Assembly (NCBI RefSeq): GCF_002093745.1
Contig: NZ_MTSB01000013.1
Coordinates: forward strand, 124,001 to 188,000
From: Pseudomonas graminis
Lineage (GTDB): Bacteria > Pseudomonadota > Gammaproteobacteria > Pseudomonadales > Pseudomonadaceae
DNA length: 64,000 nt
Direction: 5' to 3'
Under the pieces are notes generated by a model. The model was not told where the DNA came from and made no database searches. It saw only the letters and a list, made by a program, of their open reading frames with translations. Below are positions 8,308-16,619 of this stretch, in pieces. A program made the translations under genes and the position numbers. Numbering within the stretch: the stretch's first letter is position 1; each line of letters begins with the position of its first letter.

Positions 8308-9213
8308 TCAAGCCGCCGCTGAAACCGGCTTGAGGGATCGGGCCACCAACGCACCGAAGGCGTCCACCGGCACTTGCAGGTTGCCCAGAAAGCGCGGGTA
8401 AAACAGCCACAGGTCCATGACCGGTTTGAAGTCTTTCAGCGGCAGCACCGCCAGTTGCTCACGATGGACGCTGCGCTCCAGAAGCGGCCTCGGCACCAGG
8501 CCAAGCCCCATGCCGTCAGCCACCAGCCCTAATTGCAGCTCGGTGCCGAAGGTTTCCAGGTTGACCTTCATGCTCAACCCCTGATCGGTCAGCGTGCGTT
8601 GCAGACCGGCACGAAACCCACAGCCATCAGGGTTGAGTACCCAGCCTTGCTCGTAACAGTCAGCCAGCTTGCCGGGCTTTTTCGGCACAGAACCGTTGGC
8701 ACAGACCACCACCAGCTCCATCTTGCCGATGGACTGCCCCATGATGTTTTCCGGGAAGATCTTGCCCGCCGGGAATAAGGCTGCCGCGGCATCCAGCTCA
8801 CCGTTTTCGATCTTGCCAATCAGGTGGCTGCCCCAGCCAGTGCTGACCTGCGCACGCAAGTCAGGGAATTCGCCGCGCAACTGCTTGAGCGCATCCAGCA
8901 ACACCACATCGCCAATGGTCTGTGGCACGCCAAGGCGCAACAGGCCGCTGGGCGGGGTGTCGCTGGCCACCAGTTCACGCAGCGAATCCATCTCGCGCAG
9001 GATCGCCAGGCATTTCTGATAGACCTGATGACCCATCGGGGTCGGCTTGAGCGGCTTGGTGTGACGGTCGAACAGCTCCACACCGAGGGCCTGCTCGAAA
9101 TTCTGCACCCGGCGCGTGATGGCCGGCTGGGTCAGATCCAGTGACTCAGCCGCATGGCTGATCGACTGACAGCGAATGACTGCAACGAACGCATCGATAT
9201 CATCAATTTTCAT
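8308..9213 (-). CDS. LysR-family transcriptional regulator of the sulfur island
   Basis: A 301-residue LysR regulator. The N-terminal winged helix is MKIDDIDAFVAVIRCQSISHAAESLDLTQPAITRRVQNFEQALG; a periplasmic-binding-protein-like effector domain follows. It is transcribed divergently from the thiol dioxygenase-rhodanese pair and convergently with the monooxygenase, so it probably controls the dioxygenase operon through the AT-rich 9214-9409 spacer. The start at 9213 matches where LysR proteins normally begin, although no strong ribosome site is visible; 9258 would add 15 hydrophobic residues. Confidence 0.88.
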   Translation of the reverse strand: MKIDDIDAFVAVIRCQSISHAAESLDLTQPAITRRVQNFEQALGVELFDRHTKPLKPTPMGHQVYQKCLAILREMDSLRELVASDTPPSGLLRLGVPQTIGDVVLLDALKQLRGEFPDLRAQVSTGWGSHLIGKIENGELDAAAALFPAGKIFPENIMGQSIGKMELVVVCANGSVPKKPGKLADCYEQGWVLNPDGCGFRAGLQRTLTDQGLSMKVNLETFGTELQLGLVADGMGLGLVPRPLLERSVHREQLAVLPLKDFKPVMDLWLFYPRFLGNLQVPVDAFGALVARSLKPVSAAA

Positions 9214-9409
9214 TCGGACCGCACATAAAAATAAGAGGGCAACATAGGCAAAAAGCATAGTACCAGCGGGCGTCGATTAATAGCCCGGTACAAGATTCGC
9301 TGCGTCCACGAAAAAAAGCAAAAGACGTTTTTGTTATAACCTAATCATTAAAAAATAGCATATTAAATAGCAATATTATGCTTATATCGAGCCATTACCC
9401 GATCAGGAA

Positions 9410-10036
9410 ATGGACATGACCCGGCGAAGACTCCCTGAACAACACCCCGAGCGGCTCGGGGCCTTCATTGATGCGCTGGCGCAACTGATCGGCAGCGAGC
9501 CACACGAAAGCGATCTGTTGCGGCGAGGCGGCAAGCTGCTGGCGCAACTGGTCAGCCACAATGACTGGTTACCCACAGAGTTCGCCGTCCCCTCCTCCCA
9601 GCGCTATCAACAATTTCTGCTGCATGCCGACGCACAGCAGCGCTTTTCGGTGGTGAGTTTTGTCTGGGGGCCAGGCCAGAGCACACCGATTCACGACCAC
9701 CGCGTCTGGGGCCTGATCGGGATGCTGCGCGGCGCAGAGCATTCACAGGGGTATGCCCGCACGCCCGAAGGGGGTTTCGTGGCCAGCGGCCCGGCAGTCC
9801 GCTTGCAGCCCGGACAGGTCGAGGCATTGTCGCCACTCAGCAACGATGTTCACCAGGTCAGCAACGCGTTCGACGATCAAGTGTCGATCAGCATTCATGT
9901 CTACGGCGCCGATATCGGCACCGTGAAGCGCGCCGTCTACGCACTCGACGGCAGCGAAAAACCGTTTATTTCCGGCTACTCCAATGCCGTTGCCACGGCC
10001 CGTCAGGATCAGCCCACAGGGAGCGTTACCCCATGA
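9410..10036 (+). CDS. Cysteine-dioxygenase-family thiol dioxygenase, Gln-type: probable 3-mercaptopropionate dioxygenase
   Basis: A 208-residue cupin iron enzyme. Predicted ligands are His95 and His97 (IHDHRVWG) and His148 (DVHQV); the Ser161-His163-Tyr165 triad is in SISIHVYG. The position equivalent to mammalian CDO Arg60 is Gln68 (RYQQFLL). From memory, P. aeruginosa p3MDO (PA2602) uses Gln62, His89/91/142 and Ser155/His157/Tyr159, so every key residue here is offset by exactly +6. That supports 3-mercaptopropionate rather than cysteine as preferred substrate, yielding 3-sulfinopropionate. The start is 9410 or the second ATG at 9416. The stop overlaps the rhodanese ATG (ATGA), so the two are translationally coupled. 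Confidence 0.88.
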   Translation: MDMTRRRLPEQHPERLGAFIDALAQLIGSEPHESDLLRRGGKLLAQLVSHNDWLPTEFAVPSSQRYQQFLLHADAQQRFSVVSFVWGPGQSTPIHDHRVWGLIGMLRGAEHSQGYARTPEGGFVASGPAVRLQPGQVEALSPLSNDVHQVSNAFDDQVSISIHVYGADIGTVKRAVYALDGSEKPFISGYSNAVATARQDQPTGSVTP

Positions 10037-11616
10037 CCACATCCGCAGTCCGATCTTTCGTCGAGATTCGTCAGGCGTTGCTGGACCGCCAGGAACTGGC
10101 GCTGGTGGATGTCCGCGAGGAAGCGCCATTCGCCGAAGCCCATCCCTTGTTTGCGGTGAACATTCCGCTGTCGAAACTGGAGTTGGAGGTGTTCGCGCGA
10201 ATTCCCCGTCGCGACACTGCCGTCACGCTGTATGACAACGGCGAAGGACTGGCGCAGATCGCCCGGCAACGCCTGCAATCATGGGGCTACAGCGACGTGA
10301 CACTGCTCGACGGTGGCTTGCAGGGCTGGCGCGAAGCAGGGGGCGAGCTGTTCATTGATGTCAACGTGCCAAGCAAGGCGTTTGGCGAACTGGTGGAACA
10401 TCACCGCGCCACGCCCTCGCTGACCGCCGAAGAGGTCAAGGCGTTGCTCGACAGCCATGCCGACGTGGTGGTGCTGGATGCCCGACGTTATGATGAATAC
10501 CAGACCATGAGCATACCGGGCGGCATCAGTGTGCCGGGCGCCGAACTGGTGCTGCGCGCGCGCGAGCTGGCACCGGAGCCGAATACCCGGATCATCGTCA
10601 ATTGCGCCGGCCGCACGCGCAGCATCATTGGCACTCAATCCCTGGTCAATGCAGGCCTTCCCAATCAGGTTCACGCCTTGCGCAACGGCACGATCGGCTG
10701 GCTGCTGGCCGGCCAGACGCTAGACCACGGCCAGAACCGGCGCTTCGCGGCGGTCAGCGACGACACTCGTGAAACCGCCAGCGCCGATGCTCGCCGGGTC
10801 GCCGACCGGGCAAAGGTCAAGCGTGCCGGCCGCGACGAACTGCACCGCTGGCAAGCCGAGGCGTCGCGCACCACTTACCTGTTCGACGTGCGCACCCCGG
10901 AAGAGTTTGCCAAGGGCCATTGGCCTGGCGCGCGCTCCACGCCGGGCGGCCAACTGGTGCAGGAAACCGATCATTTCGCCAGCGTACGCGGCGCACGCAT
11001 TGCGCTGCTGGATGATGATGGCGTTCGCGCCAACATGACAGCGTCCTGGCTGGCACAGCTGGGCTGGGACGTGTGGGCCATCGATGATCTCAACGCGGCA
11101 GACTTCAGCGAGTCTGGCGACTGGAGCGCGCCCGCACCTGTTGCGCCACAAGTAGAGGCGATCAGCGTCGAAACCCTTGCCAACTGGCTGACGCACGGCG
11201 AGGTCGCGGTGCTGGATTTCACGGCCAGCGCCAATCACGTCAAGCAGCACATCCCCGGCGCCTGGTGGACCCTGCGCGCAGACCTCAAGACCGCGTTGGC
11301 AAAACTGCCTGCCGCCGAGCGCTATGTACTGACCTGCGCAAGCAGTCGTCTGGCGCGTTTCGCCGTGGCCGACGTCGAAGCGCTGACCGACAAGCCGGTG
11401 TTCCTGCTCGAAGGCGGCACCGCCAGCTGGATCAAGGCCGGCCTGCCCGTGGAGCACGGCGAACAGCGCCTGGCCTCGCCCCGCATCGACCGCTACCGCC
11501 GCCCTTATGAAGGCACCGATGCGCCCCGCGAAGCCATGCAGGCGTATCTGGACTGGGAATATGGTCTGGTGGACCAGTTGGGCCGGGACGGGACACACGG
11601 TTTTAACGTGATTTGA
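10033..11616 (+). CDS. Four-domain rhodanese-like sulfurtransferase
   Basis: A 527-residue protein made of four consecutive rhodanese modules (about 8-110, 130-235, 265-355, 375-475). Each has the LVDV/LDAR/FDVR/LDFT start and the GG-x-x-W or equivalent end. Only modules 2 and 4 carry a cysteine in the active-site loop: Cys191 (NCAGRTRS) and Cys435 (TCASSRLA). Modules 1 and 3 have YDNGEG and LDDDGV instead. Rhodaneses transfer sulfane sulfur via a cysteine persulfide. Coupling to the thiol dioxygenase suggests it handles sulfite/thiosulfate or persulfide downstream of the sulfinate product; this is inference. Confidence 0.9.
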   Translation: MTTSAVRSFVEIRQALLDRQELALVDVREEAPFAEAHPLFAVNIPLSKLELEVFARIPRRDTAVTLYDNGEGLAQIARQRLQSWGYSDVTLLDGGLQGWREAGGELFIDVNVPSKAFGELVEHHRATPSLTAEEVKALLDSHADVVVLDARRYDEYQTMSIPGGISVPGAELVLRARELAPEPNTRIIVNCAGRTRSIIGTQSLVNAGLPNQVHALRNGTIGWLLAGQTLDHGQNRRFAAVSDDTRETASADARRVADRAKVKRAGRDELHRWQAEASRTTYLFDVRTPEEFAKGHWPGARSTPGGQLVQETDHFASVRGARIALLDDDGVRANMTASWLAQLGWDVWAIDDLNAADFSESGDWSAPAPVAPQVEAISVETLANWLTHGEVAVLDFTASANHVKQHIPGAWWTLRADLKTALAKLPAAERYVLTCASSRLARFAVADVEALTDKPVFLLEGGTASWIKAGLPVEHGEQRLASPRIDRYRRPYEGTDAPREAMQAYLDWEYGLVDQLGRDGTHGFNVI

Positions 11617-11628
11617 AGTGGCAGGACG

Positions 11629-11676
11629 GTGCCGATGCTCGCGTTGGCACGCATTGATGGACACACGGAGCGTCAC
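11629..11676 (+). repeat. Degenerate REP-like unit, copy 3
   Basis: A degenerate copy of the unit at 4935-4977 in the same orientation. GTGCCGATGC...GCGTTGGCAC resembles the first hairpin, and a decayed GGACACACGGAGCGTCAC the second. It lies between the rhodanese gene and the binding-protein gene, so it may separate their transcripts. Confidence 0.6.
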
Positions 11677-11752
11677 CCAAGGCACTTCCACGCAGGCGCG
11701 TGAGGAACGTCAAGTGTCTGGCCAACAATCAACTTAATGGAGACACCTGATA

Positions 11753-12742
11753 ATGCTGCCTTTTTTCAAATCACCTTTACCGCTCAAAAGCCTGCTGCTG
11801 GGCGCACTGCTCAGCCTGCTGACAGGTCAACAGATGCTGGCTGCCGAGCTGGCGCCTCTGTTGGTGGCCAATCAGAAATCGCTGCTGAAAACATTGTTGC
11901 AGGTCTCCGGCGAGCTCAAGGATGTGCCTTATGAGATTCAGTTCTCGGAGTTCCCTTCCGCCGCGCCTCTGGGTGAGGCGCTGAATGCCGAGGCCGTGGA
12001 CATCGGCGCGCTGGGCGATGCGCCCTACGTGTTCGCCCTCGGCGCAGGCGCGCCCTTGAAAGTGGTCAGCATCACCCATGCGCAAGGTCGTTTCACCACC
12101 GCCGTGCTGGTGCCGAAAGACTCGCCGATCAAGACCGTGGCCGATCTGAAAGGCAAGCGCATTGTCACTGGACGCGGTTCCATTGGTCATTACCTTGCAA
12201 TCCGCGCCCTGCAACAGGCCGGGTTGAAGACCCGCGATGTCACCTTCATCAACCTGCTGCCCAGCGAGTCACGCCTGGTGCTGGTCAACGGCGATGCCGA
12301 TGCCTGGGCCACGTGGGACCCGTACACCACAATTGCCATCAGCCAGAGCAATGATCGCGTACTGGTCAGCGGCAATGAGCTGCTCAGCAACCACCTGTAC
12401 CTCGCTGCAACCAGCAAAGCCATCGAAGGCAAACGCGTCCAGCTGGATGATTTCGTTGCCAGGGTCGAACGTGCGTTCGACTGGTCCAATACGCACCCCG
12501 AGGAGTATGCCGCCGCACAGGCGAAAGTCACTGGCCTGCCGTTGGAGGTCCATCTGGCCGTTGCCAAGGCAACGAACATGCAACGCACGCCGATTGACGA
12601 CACCATTATTCAGGGCTTGCAAAACACCGCAGACACTTACCTGGCCGAAGGCATTCTGACCAGGCAGGTCGATGTGTCGACAGGCTTCGATAAAAGCTTC
12701 AATGCTGCGCGCGCGCAGGTTGCCCAGGCGACTGCCCCCTGA
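11753..12742 (+). CDS. ABC-transporter periplasmic substrate-binding protein, aliphatic sulfonate/taurine type
   Basis: A 329-residue SsuA/TauA/NMT1-type binding protein. It has a Sec signal peptide (PLKSLLLGALLSLLTG...MLAAEL, cleavage near residue 31). Family segments seen are EALNAEAVDIGALGDAPYVFALGAGAPLKVV (split over the ligand site), LKGKRIVTGRGSIGHYLAIRALQQAGL, and NGDADAWATWDPYT. It should bind an organosulfonate-like ligand in the periplasm. Unusually, no ABC ATPase or permease gene lies next to it, so it must borrow a transporter encoded elsewhere or act alone. GGAGA lies 9 nt before the ATG. Confidence 0.87.
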   Translation: MLPFFKSPLPLKSLLLGALLSLLTGQQMLAAELAPLLVANQKSLLKTLLQVSGELKDVPYEIQFSEFPSAAPLGEALNAEAVDIGALGDAPYVFALGAGAPLKVVSITHAQGRFTTAVLVPKDSPIKTVADLKGKRIVTGRGSIGHYLAIRALQQAGLKTRDVTFINLLPSESRLVLVNGDADAWATWDPYTTIAISQSNDRVLVSGNELLSNHLYLAATSKAIEGKRVQLDDFVARVERAFDWSNTHPEEYAAAQAKVTGLPLEVHLAVAKATNMQRTPIDDTIIQGLQNTADTYLAEGILTRQVDVSTGFDKSFNAARAQVAQATAP

Positions 12743-12785
12743 TGGTTCGATAACCGCCTGAGACCCGTTGCGAAAAGGAACCCGC

Positions 12786-13964
12786 ATGAAACTTTCCCCG
12801 CTTCGTCAGCACTCTGAACCACCGGAATCAGCCGAAGACTTCACTGCCCGGCTGGCAGGCCTGACCGCAGCACTGGCTGAAACCGCCGAACAGTACGATG
12901 TCAGCGCAGCATTTCCTCATGCCAATTTCAGGTTGCTGCACAGCCACGGCTTGCTTGGCCTGACGGTGCCGGCAGAACTGGGCGGTGGCGGTGCCGACCT
13001 GGTGCGGGCGCAGCAAGTCGTCAGCGCAGTGGCCAAAGGCGAGCCTTCGACCGCGTTGATTCTGGTCATGCAGTATCTGCAGCACTCACGCCTGCAAGAG
13101 AACCGCAACTGGCCGAGCCATCTGCGCGAGCAGGTTGCTGAAGAGGCGGTACGTGACGGCGCGCTGATCAACGCCTTGCGCGTCGAGCCGGACCTGGGCA
13201 CACCTGCCCGTGGCGGCCTGCCGGGCACCCTCGCCCGCCGCACCCGCGAAGGCTGGCGAATCAGCGGCAGCAAGGTCTATTCCACCGGCAGCCACGGCCT
13301 GACCTGGTTCGCCGTGTGGGCACGCAGCGATGATGCCGACCCGCTGGTCGGCAGCTGGCTGGTTCACAAGGACACGCCGGGCATTACCATTATCGAAGAC
13401 TGGGACCATCTGGGCATGCGCGCCACCTGCAGCCATGAGGTCAGATTCGACAACGTGCTGGTGCCGCTCGAACAGGCCGTCAGCGTCAGCCCGTGGAGCG
13501 CTCCCCATGCCGAGCTGGACGGCTCGGGCATGCTCTGGATGGCGGTGCTGCTGTCCTCGGTCTACGACGGCATCGCACATTCCGCCCGCGACTGGCTGGT
13601 GCAATGGCTGGAACAGCGCACACCGTCCAATCTCGGGGCTGCCCTCTCGACCCTGCCGCGCTTTCAGGAAACGGTCGGGCATATCGACACCCTGCTGTTC
13701 GCCAACCAGAGCCTGCTGCAAGCCGCGGCACAGGGCCACACGTGCGCCAGTCATGCCGCACAGATCAAGTTTCTGGTAACCGGCAATGCGATACGCGCCG
13801 TGGAACTGGCCATCGAAGCCTCAGGCAACCCGGGCCTGTCACGCAACAACCCGCTGCAGCGGCATTACCGCAACGTTGTGTGCGGCCGGGTGCATACGCC
13901 GCAGAACGACGCCGTGCTGACCAACGCAGGCAAGGCGGCTTTTGCCAGGCGCAGCACAGCGTGA
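12786..13964 (+). CDS. Acyl-CoA dehydrogenase-like flavoprotein (SfnB/DszC-type monooxygenase candidate)
   Basis: A 392-residue acyl-CoA-dehydrogenase-fold protein. The all-helical N-terminal domain has LLHSHGLLGLTVPAELGGGGADLVRAQQVV, the middle beta domain has GWRISGSKVYSTGSHGLTWFAVWAR, and DWDHLGMRATCSHEVRFDNVLVP follows. These are hallmarks of the sulfur-acquisition SfnB/DszC-like subgroup rather than beta-oxidation enzymes. In this context it probably oxygenates or dehydrogenates an organosulfur compound with FMN/FAD. The ATG at 12786 is preferred over TTG at 12768 because AAAAGGA sits just upstream. It is co-directional with, and 43 nt after, the binding-protein gene, so probably one operon. 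Confidence 0.82.
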   Translation: MKLSPLRQHSEPPESAEDFTARLAGLTAALAETAEQYDVSAAFPHANFRLLHSHGLLGLTVPAELGGGGADLVRAQQVVSAVAKGEPSTALILVMQYLQHSRLQENRNWPSHLREQVAEEAVRDGALINALRVEPDLGTPARGGLPGTLARRTREGWRISGSKVYSTGSHGLTWFAVWARSDDADPLVGSWLVHKDTPGITIIEDWDHLGMRATCSHEVRFDNVLVPLEQAVSVSPWSAPHAELDGSGMLWMAVLLSSVYDGIAHSARDWLVQWLEQRTPSNLGAALSTLPRFQETVGHIDTLLFANQSLLQAAAQGHTCASHAAQIKFLVTGNAIRAVELAIEASGNPGLSRNNPLQRHYRNVVCGRVHTPQNDAVLTNAGKAAFARRSTA

Positions 13965-13978
13965 GGTGCGCCTGCGGA

Positions 13979-14887
13979 TCAGCTCTTCCGGTCACCCGGC
14001 TCGATATTTGAATCAAGACGCTCACGCAGAAACTCGATAAACGCCTGCACCGGCCGCGAGGCCTGACGGTGTTGCGGGTAGACCGCCGACAGCGTCAGCG
14101 GCTCAGGCCGAAGATCGTCCAGCACGCGGACCAGACTGCCGTCATGCAGCGCCGCACTGACAATAAAGGTCGGCAGGTAGGTGACACCCAGCCCGGCGAC
14201 GGCTGCATCCTTGAGCAACTCGCCGTTATTGGCGCGCATTCGGCCACTGACGCTCAGACTCGACGCCTTGCCCACGCCCTGAAAACGCCACTGCACCTGA
14301 CGAGCGTGGCCATAAGGCAGGCAGTCATGACCGTGCAAGTCTTCAGGTGTCTGGGGCGTGCCACGTTCGGCCAGATAAGCCGGGCTGGCGCAGTAGACCC
14401 GATCAATCGACGCAATGCGTCGCGCAATCAGGCTGGAGTCTTCCAGCACACCGATGCGCAGCACCAGGTCATAGCCTTCGCTGATCACGTCCACCGGACG
14501 GTCGCTCAAATCGACCTCTACCGCCACATCGCGATAACGCTGTAAAAACTGCGGCAGCAGACAGCCCAAGTGGGCGACCGCAAACGACAACGGCGCACTC
14601 AGGCGCAACGTGCCCCGTGGCTCGTTGTTCTGCCCGGTAATCCCCTGCTCGACCTGTTCGACCTCGGCCAGCAAGCGCTGGGCCGATTCATAATAACTCT
14701 GGCCCAGCGGCGTCACATCCAGACGTCGCGTCGAGCGATTGAGCAGGCGCACACCCAGCCGGTCTTCCAGTTGCATCAGGCGGCGACTGACAAATTGCTT
14801 GGACAGGCCGAGCTTGTCGGACGCCGCCGTGAAGCTGCCAGACTCCATGACCTGGCAGAAAATACGCATGTCTTCAAAAGGGTTCAT
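13979..14887 (-). CDS. LysR-family regulator (YhaJ-like, paired with pirin gene)
   Basis: A 302-residue LysR protein. The DNA-binding domain is MNPFEDMRIFCQVMESGSFTAASDKLGLSKQFVSRRLMQLEDRLG and the effector domain ends near VQAFIEFLRERL. It is divergent from a pirin-family gene, recalling the E. coli yhaJ-yhaK pair; regulation of the pirin gene is inferred. The ATG at 14887 gives standard LysR length; an upstream codon at 14977 adds 30 non-conserved residues. Confidence 0.87.
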   Translation of the reverse strand: MNPFEDMRIFCQVMESGSFTAASDKLGLSKQFVSRRLMQLEDRLGVRLLNRSTRRLDVTPLGQSYYESAQRLLAEVEQVEQGITGQNNEPRGTLRLSAPLSFAVAHLGCLLPQFLQRYRDVAVEVDLSDRPVDVISEGYDLVLRIGVLEDSSLIARRIASIDRVYCASPAYLAERGTPQTPEDLHGHDCLPYGHARQVQWRFQGVGKASSLSVSGRMRANNGELLKDAAVAGLGVTYLPTFIVSAALHDGSLVRVLDDLRPEPLTLSAVYPQHRQASRPVQAFIEFLRERLDSNIEPGDRKS

Positions 14888-15075
14888 GGTCGCGGCCCGA
14901 AGGTGAGCAGAAAAGTATTCTGCATGGAGCGTAACGCGCAGCCCGATACTGTCAACCTCAGCGAGACAGTGATTCATCTTTCAGCTACTTATTGCGACAG
15001 TCGATAAGCCGTAACCTTCGTCTCACTTGATCGATCGCTGAATGTGCAGCGTCGATACCCGATGGAGAATGAATC

Positions 15076-15798
15076 ATGCTCGATGTTCGCAAAGCTTCCG
15101 ACCGTGGCGCGGCCGATCATGGCTGGTTGAAATCCTTCCATACCTTTTCCTTTGCCGGCTACAGCGACCCGCAGGAACAGGGTTTTTCCGATCTGCTGGT
15201 GATCAATGACGACCGGGTAACCGCAGGCAAGGGTTTCGGCCAGCACCCGCACCGCAACATGGAAATCTTTTCCTACGTGCTGGAAGGTGCGCTGGAGCAC
15301 AAGGACACGCTGGGCACCGGATCAGTGATTCGTCCTGGCGACGTGCAGTTGATGAGTGCCGGCAGTGGCGTTTCGCACAGCGAGTTCAACCACTCGCAGA
15401 CCGAGGGCGTGCATTTTCTGCAGATATGGATTGTGCCGAATGTCGTGGGGGCAGCCCCGAAATACCGTCAGACGCACTTCGCCCCGGAACAGAAACGTGG
15501 CCGTCTGCAGTTGATCATCTCCCCGGAAGGTGAGAACGGATCCCTTGAGGTCCGTCAGGACGCTCGTGTGTACGCCGGTCTGTTCGATGGCGACGAAACG
15601 GCCACGCTCGAACTGGCAGCAGACCGTTACGCCTACGTGCATGTTGCGCGTGGCAGTGTGGTGCTCAATGGCAAGCCACTGGGTGAAGGGGACGGTGTAC
15701 GTGTTCGTAGCGAACAGCGGATCAGCCTGAGCAAAGGGGTTGGCGCCGAAGTGCTGGTATTCGATATGCGGCCCAATGAACAACCGCAAATGCCTTGA
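15076..15798 (+). CDS. Pirin-family cupin protein (YhaK-like, putative quercetin 2,3-dioxygenase)
   Basis: A 240-residue two-domain cupin. The probable metal site is complete: His57 and His59 (GQHPHRNMEIFSYVLEG), His101 and Glu103 (GVSHSEFNHS), the positions used by characterised pirins. Other family segments are GWLKSFHTFSFAGY and RPGDVQLMSAGSG. Some pirins cleave quercetin; others act as redox sensors, so the reaction here is not certain. A ribosome site (GGAGAATG) precedes the ATG. A bidirectional terminator follows at 15869-15898. Confidence 0.88.
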   Translation: MLDVRKASDRGAADHGWLKSFHTFSFAGYSDPQEQGFSDLLVINDDRVTAGKGFGQHPHRNMEIFSYVLEGALEHKDTLGTGSVIRPGDVQLMSAGSGVSHSEFNHSQTEGVHFLQIWIVPNVVGAAPKYRQTHFAPEQKRGRLQLIISPEGENGSLEVRQDARVYAGLFDGDETATLELAADRYAYVHVARGSVVLNGKPLGEGDGVRVRSEQRISLSKGVGAEVLVFDMRPNEQPQMP

Positions 15799-15868
15799 AG
15801 GTTGGCACTGAATAACGCCGCTCAAATAAGTGGCGTTGTTTATAAGCCGATCAATAAAACGCACAAAC

Positions 15869-15898
15869 AAAAACGCCGCTCTAGTGAGCGGCGTTTTT
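15869..15898. terminator. Bidirectional terminator between pirin gene and tRNA operon
   Basis: AAAAA-CGCCGCTC-TAGT-GAGCGGCG-TTTTT: a perfect 8-bp GC stem flanked by A5 and T5. It serves the pirin gene on plus and the tRNA operon on minus. Confidence 0.92.
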
Positions 15899-15905
15899 GT
15901 GAATT

Positions 15906-15981
<76 letters not shown>

Positions 15982-15984
15982 ATA

Positions 15985-16060
15985 TGGCGTCCCCTAGGGG
16001 ACTCGAACCCCTGTTACCGCCGTGAAAGGGCGGTGTCCTAGGCCACTAGACGAAGGGGAC
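15985..16060 (-). tRNA. tRNA-Glu (TTC), copy 2
   Basis: 76 nt with encoded CCA; acceptor GTCCCCT/AGGGGAC, anticodon TTC in CCCTTTCACGG, T loop GTTCGAGTC. Separated from the following tRNA-Gly by 3 nt. Identical to 16240-16315. Confidence 0.97.
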
Positions 16061-16160
16061 ACTGCCTGAAACACAATGGTGTGTGTTTCAGTTCCAGACA
16101 TCATCCGGAGATGTGTGCTGGTTTCACTCAACACCGCCCTTGAGCAATGCTGCTTAAAAC

Positions 16161-16236
<76 letters not shown>

Positions 16237-16239
16237 ATA

Positions 16240-16315
16240 TGGCGTCCCCTAGGGGACTCGAACCCCTGTTACCGCCGTGAAAGGGCGGTGTCCTAGGCCA
16301 CTAGACGAAGGGGAC
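16240..16315 (-). tRNA. tRNA-Glu (TTC), copy 1
   Basis: 76 nt, encoded CCA, anticodon TTC. It is the promoter-proximal gene of the operon, with order Glu-Gly-(100-nt spacer)-Glu-Gly on the minus strand. Confidence 0.97.
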
Positions 16316-16619
16316 ACACGTACAACATTCACTACTTATTTGCGCTACGCTGTGTGCTTTACGCTGTAAGTGGCGCGCATTCTATGGATGGTTTGGGGGG
16401 TCGTCAACCCCAATCTGAAAATTTATTGAAATCAATAACTTCGATGCCGTTCAGACGCTGACCGATGGTCACCGAGGGTTCGGCAGCCTGACCTATATCG
16501 TTCACCTGCCTAATCTATATAGAAGAGATGCCGACAAACTCCCAAAGGGACATCTATGCGCAGTAGTGCTTAGCCACTACACTCGCACTAAAACTAATTG
16601 CACAAATGAGGTTTGCACA
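16316..16619. other. Intergenic region between tRNA operon and the 16620 gene
   Basis: It holds the tRNA promoter at 16379-16407 on minus and presumably the promoter of the divergent gene at 16620. Beyond these I see no further gene or repeat. Confidence 0.6.
16379..16407 (-). promoter_or_regulatory. Sigma-70 promoter of the tRNA operon
   Basis: On the minus strand, TTGACG (16407-16402), a 17-bp spacer and TAGAAT (16384-16379), followed at once by GCGCGCC. The GC-rich discriminator is the pattern expected of stringently controlled stable-RNA promoters. It reads into the tRNA-Glu gene about 60 nt downstream. Confidence 0.85.
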
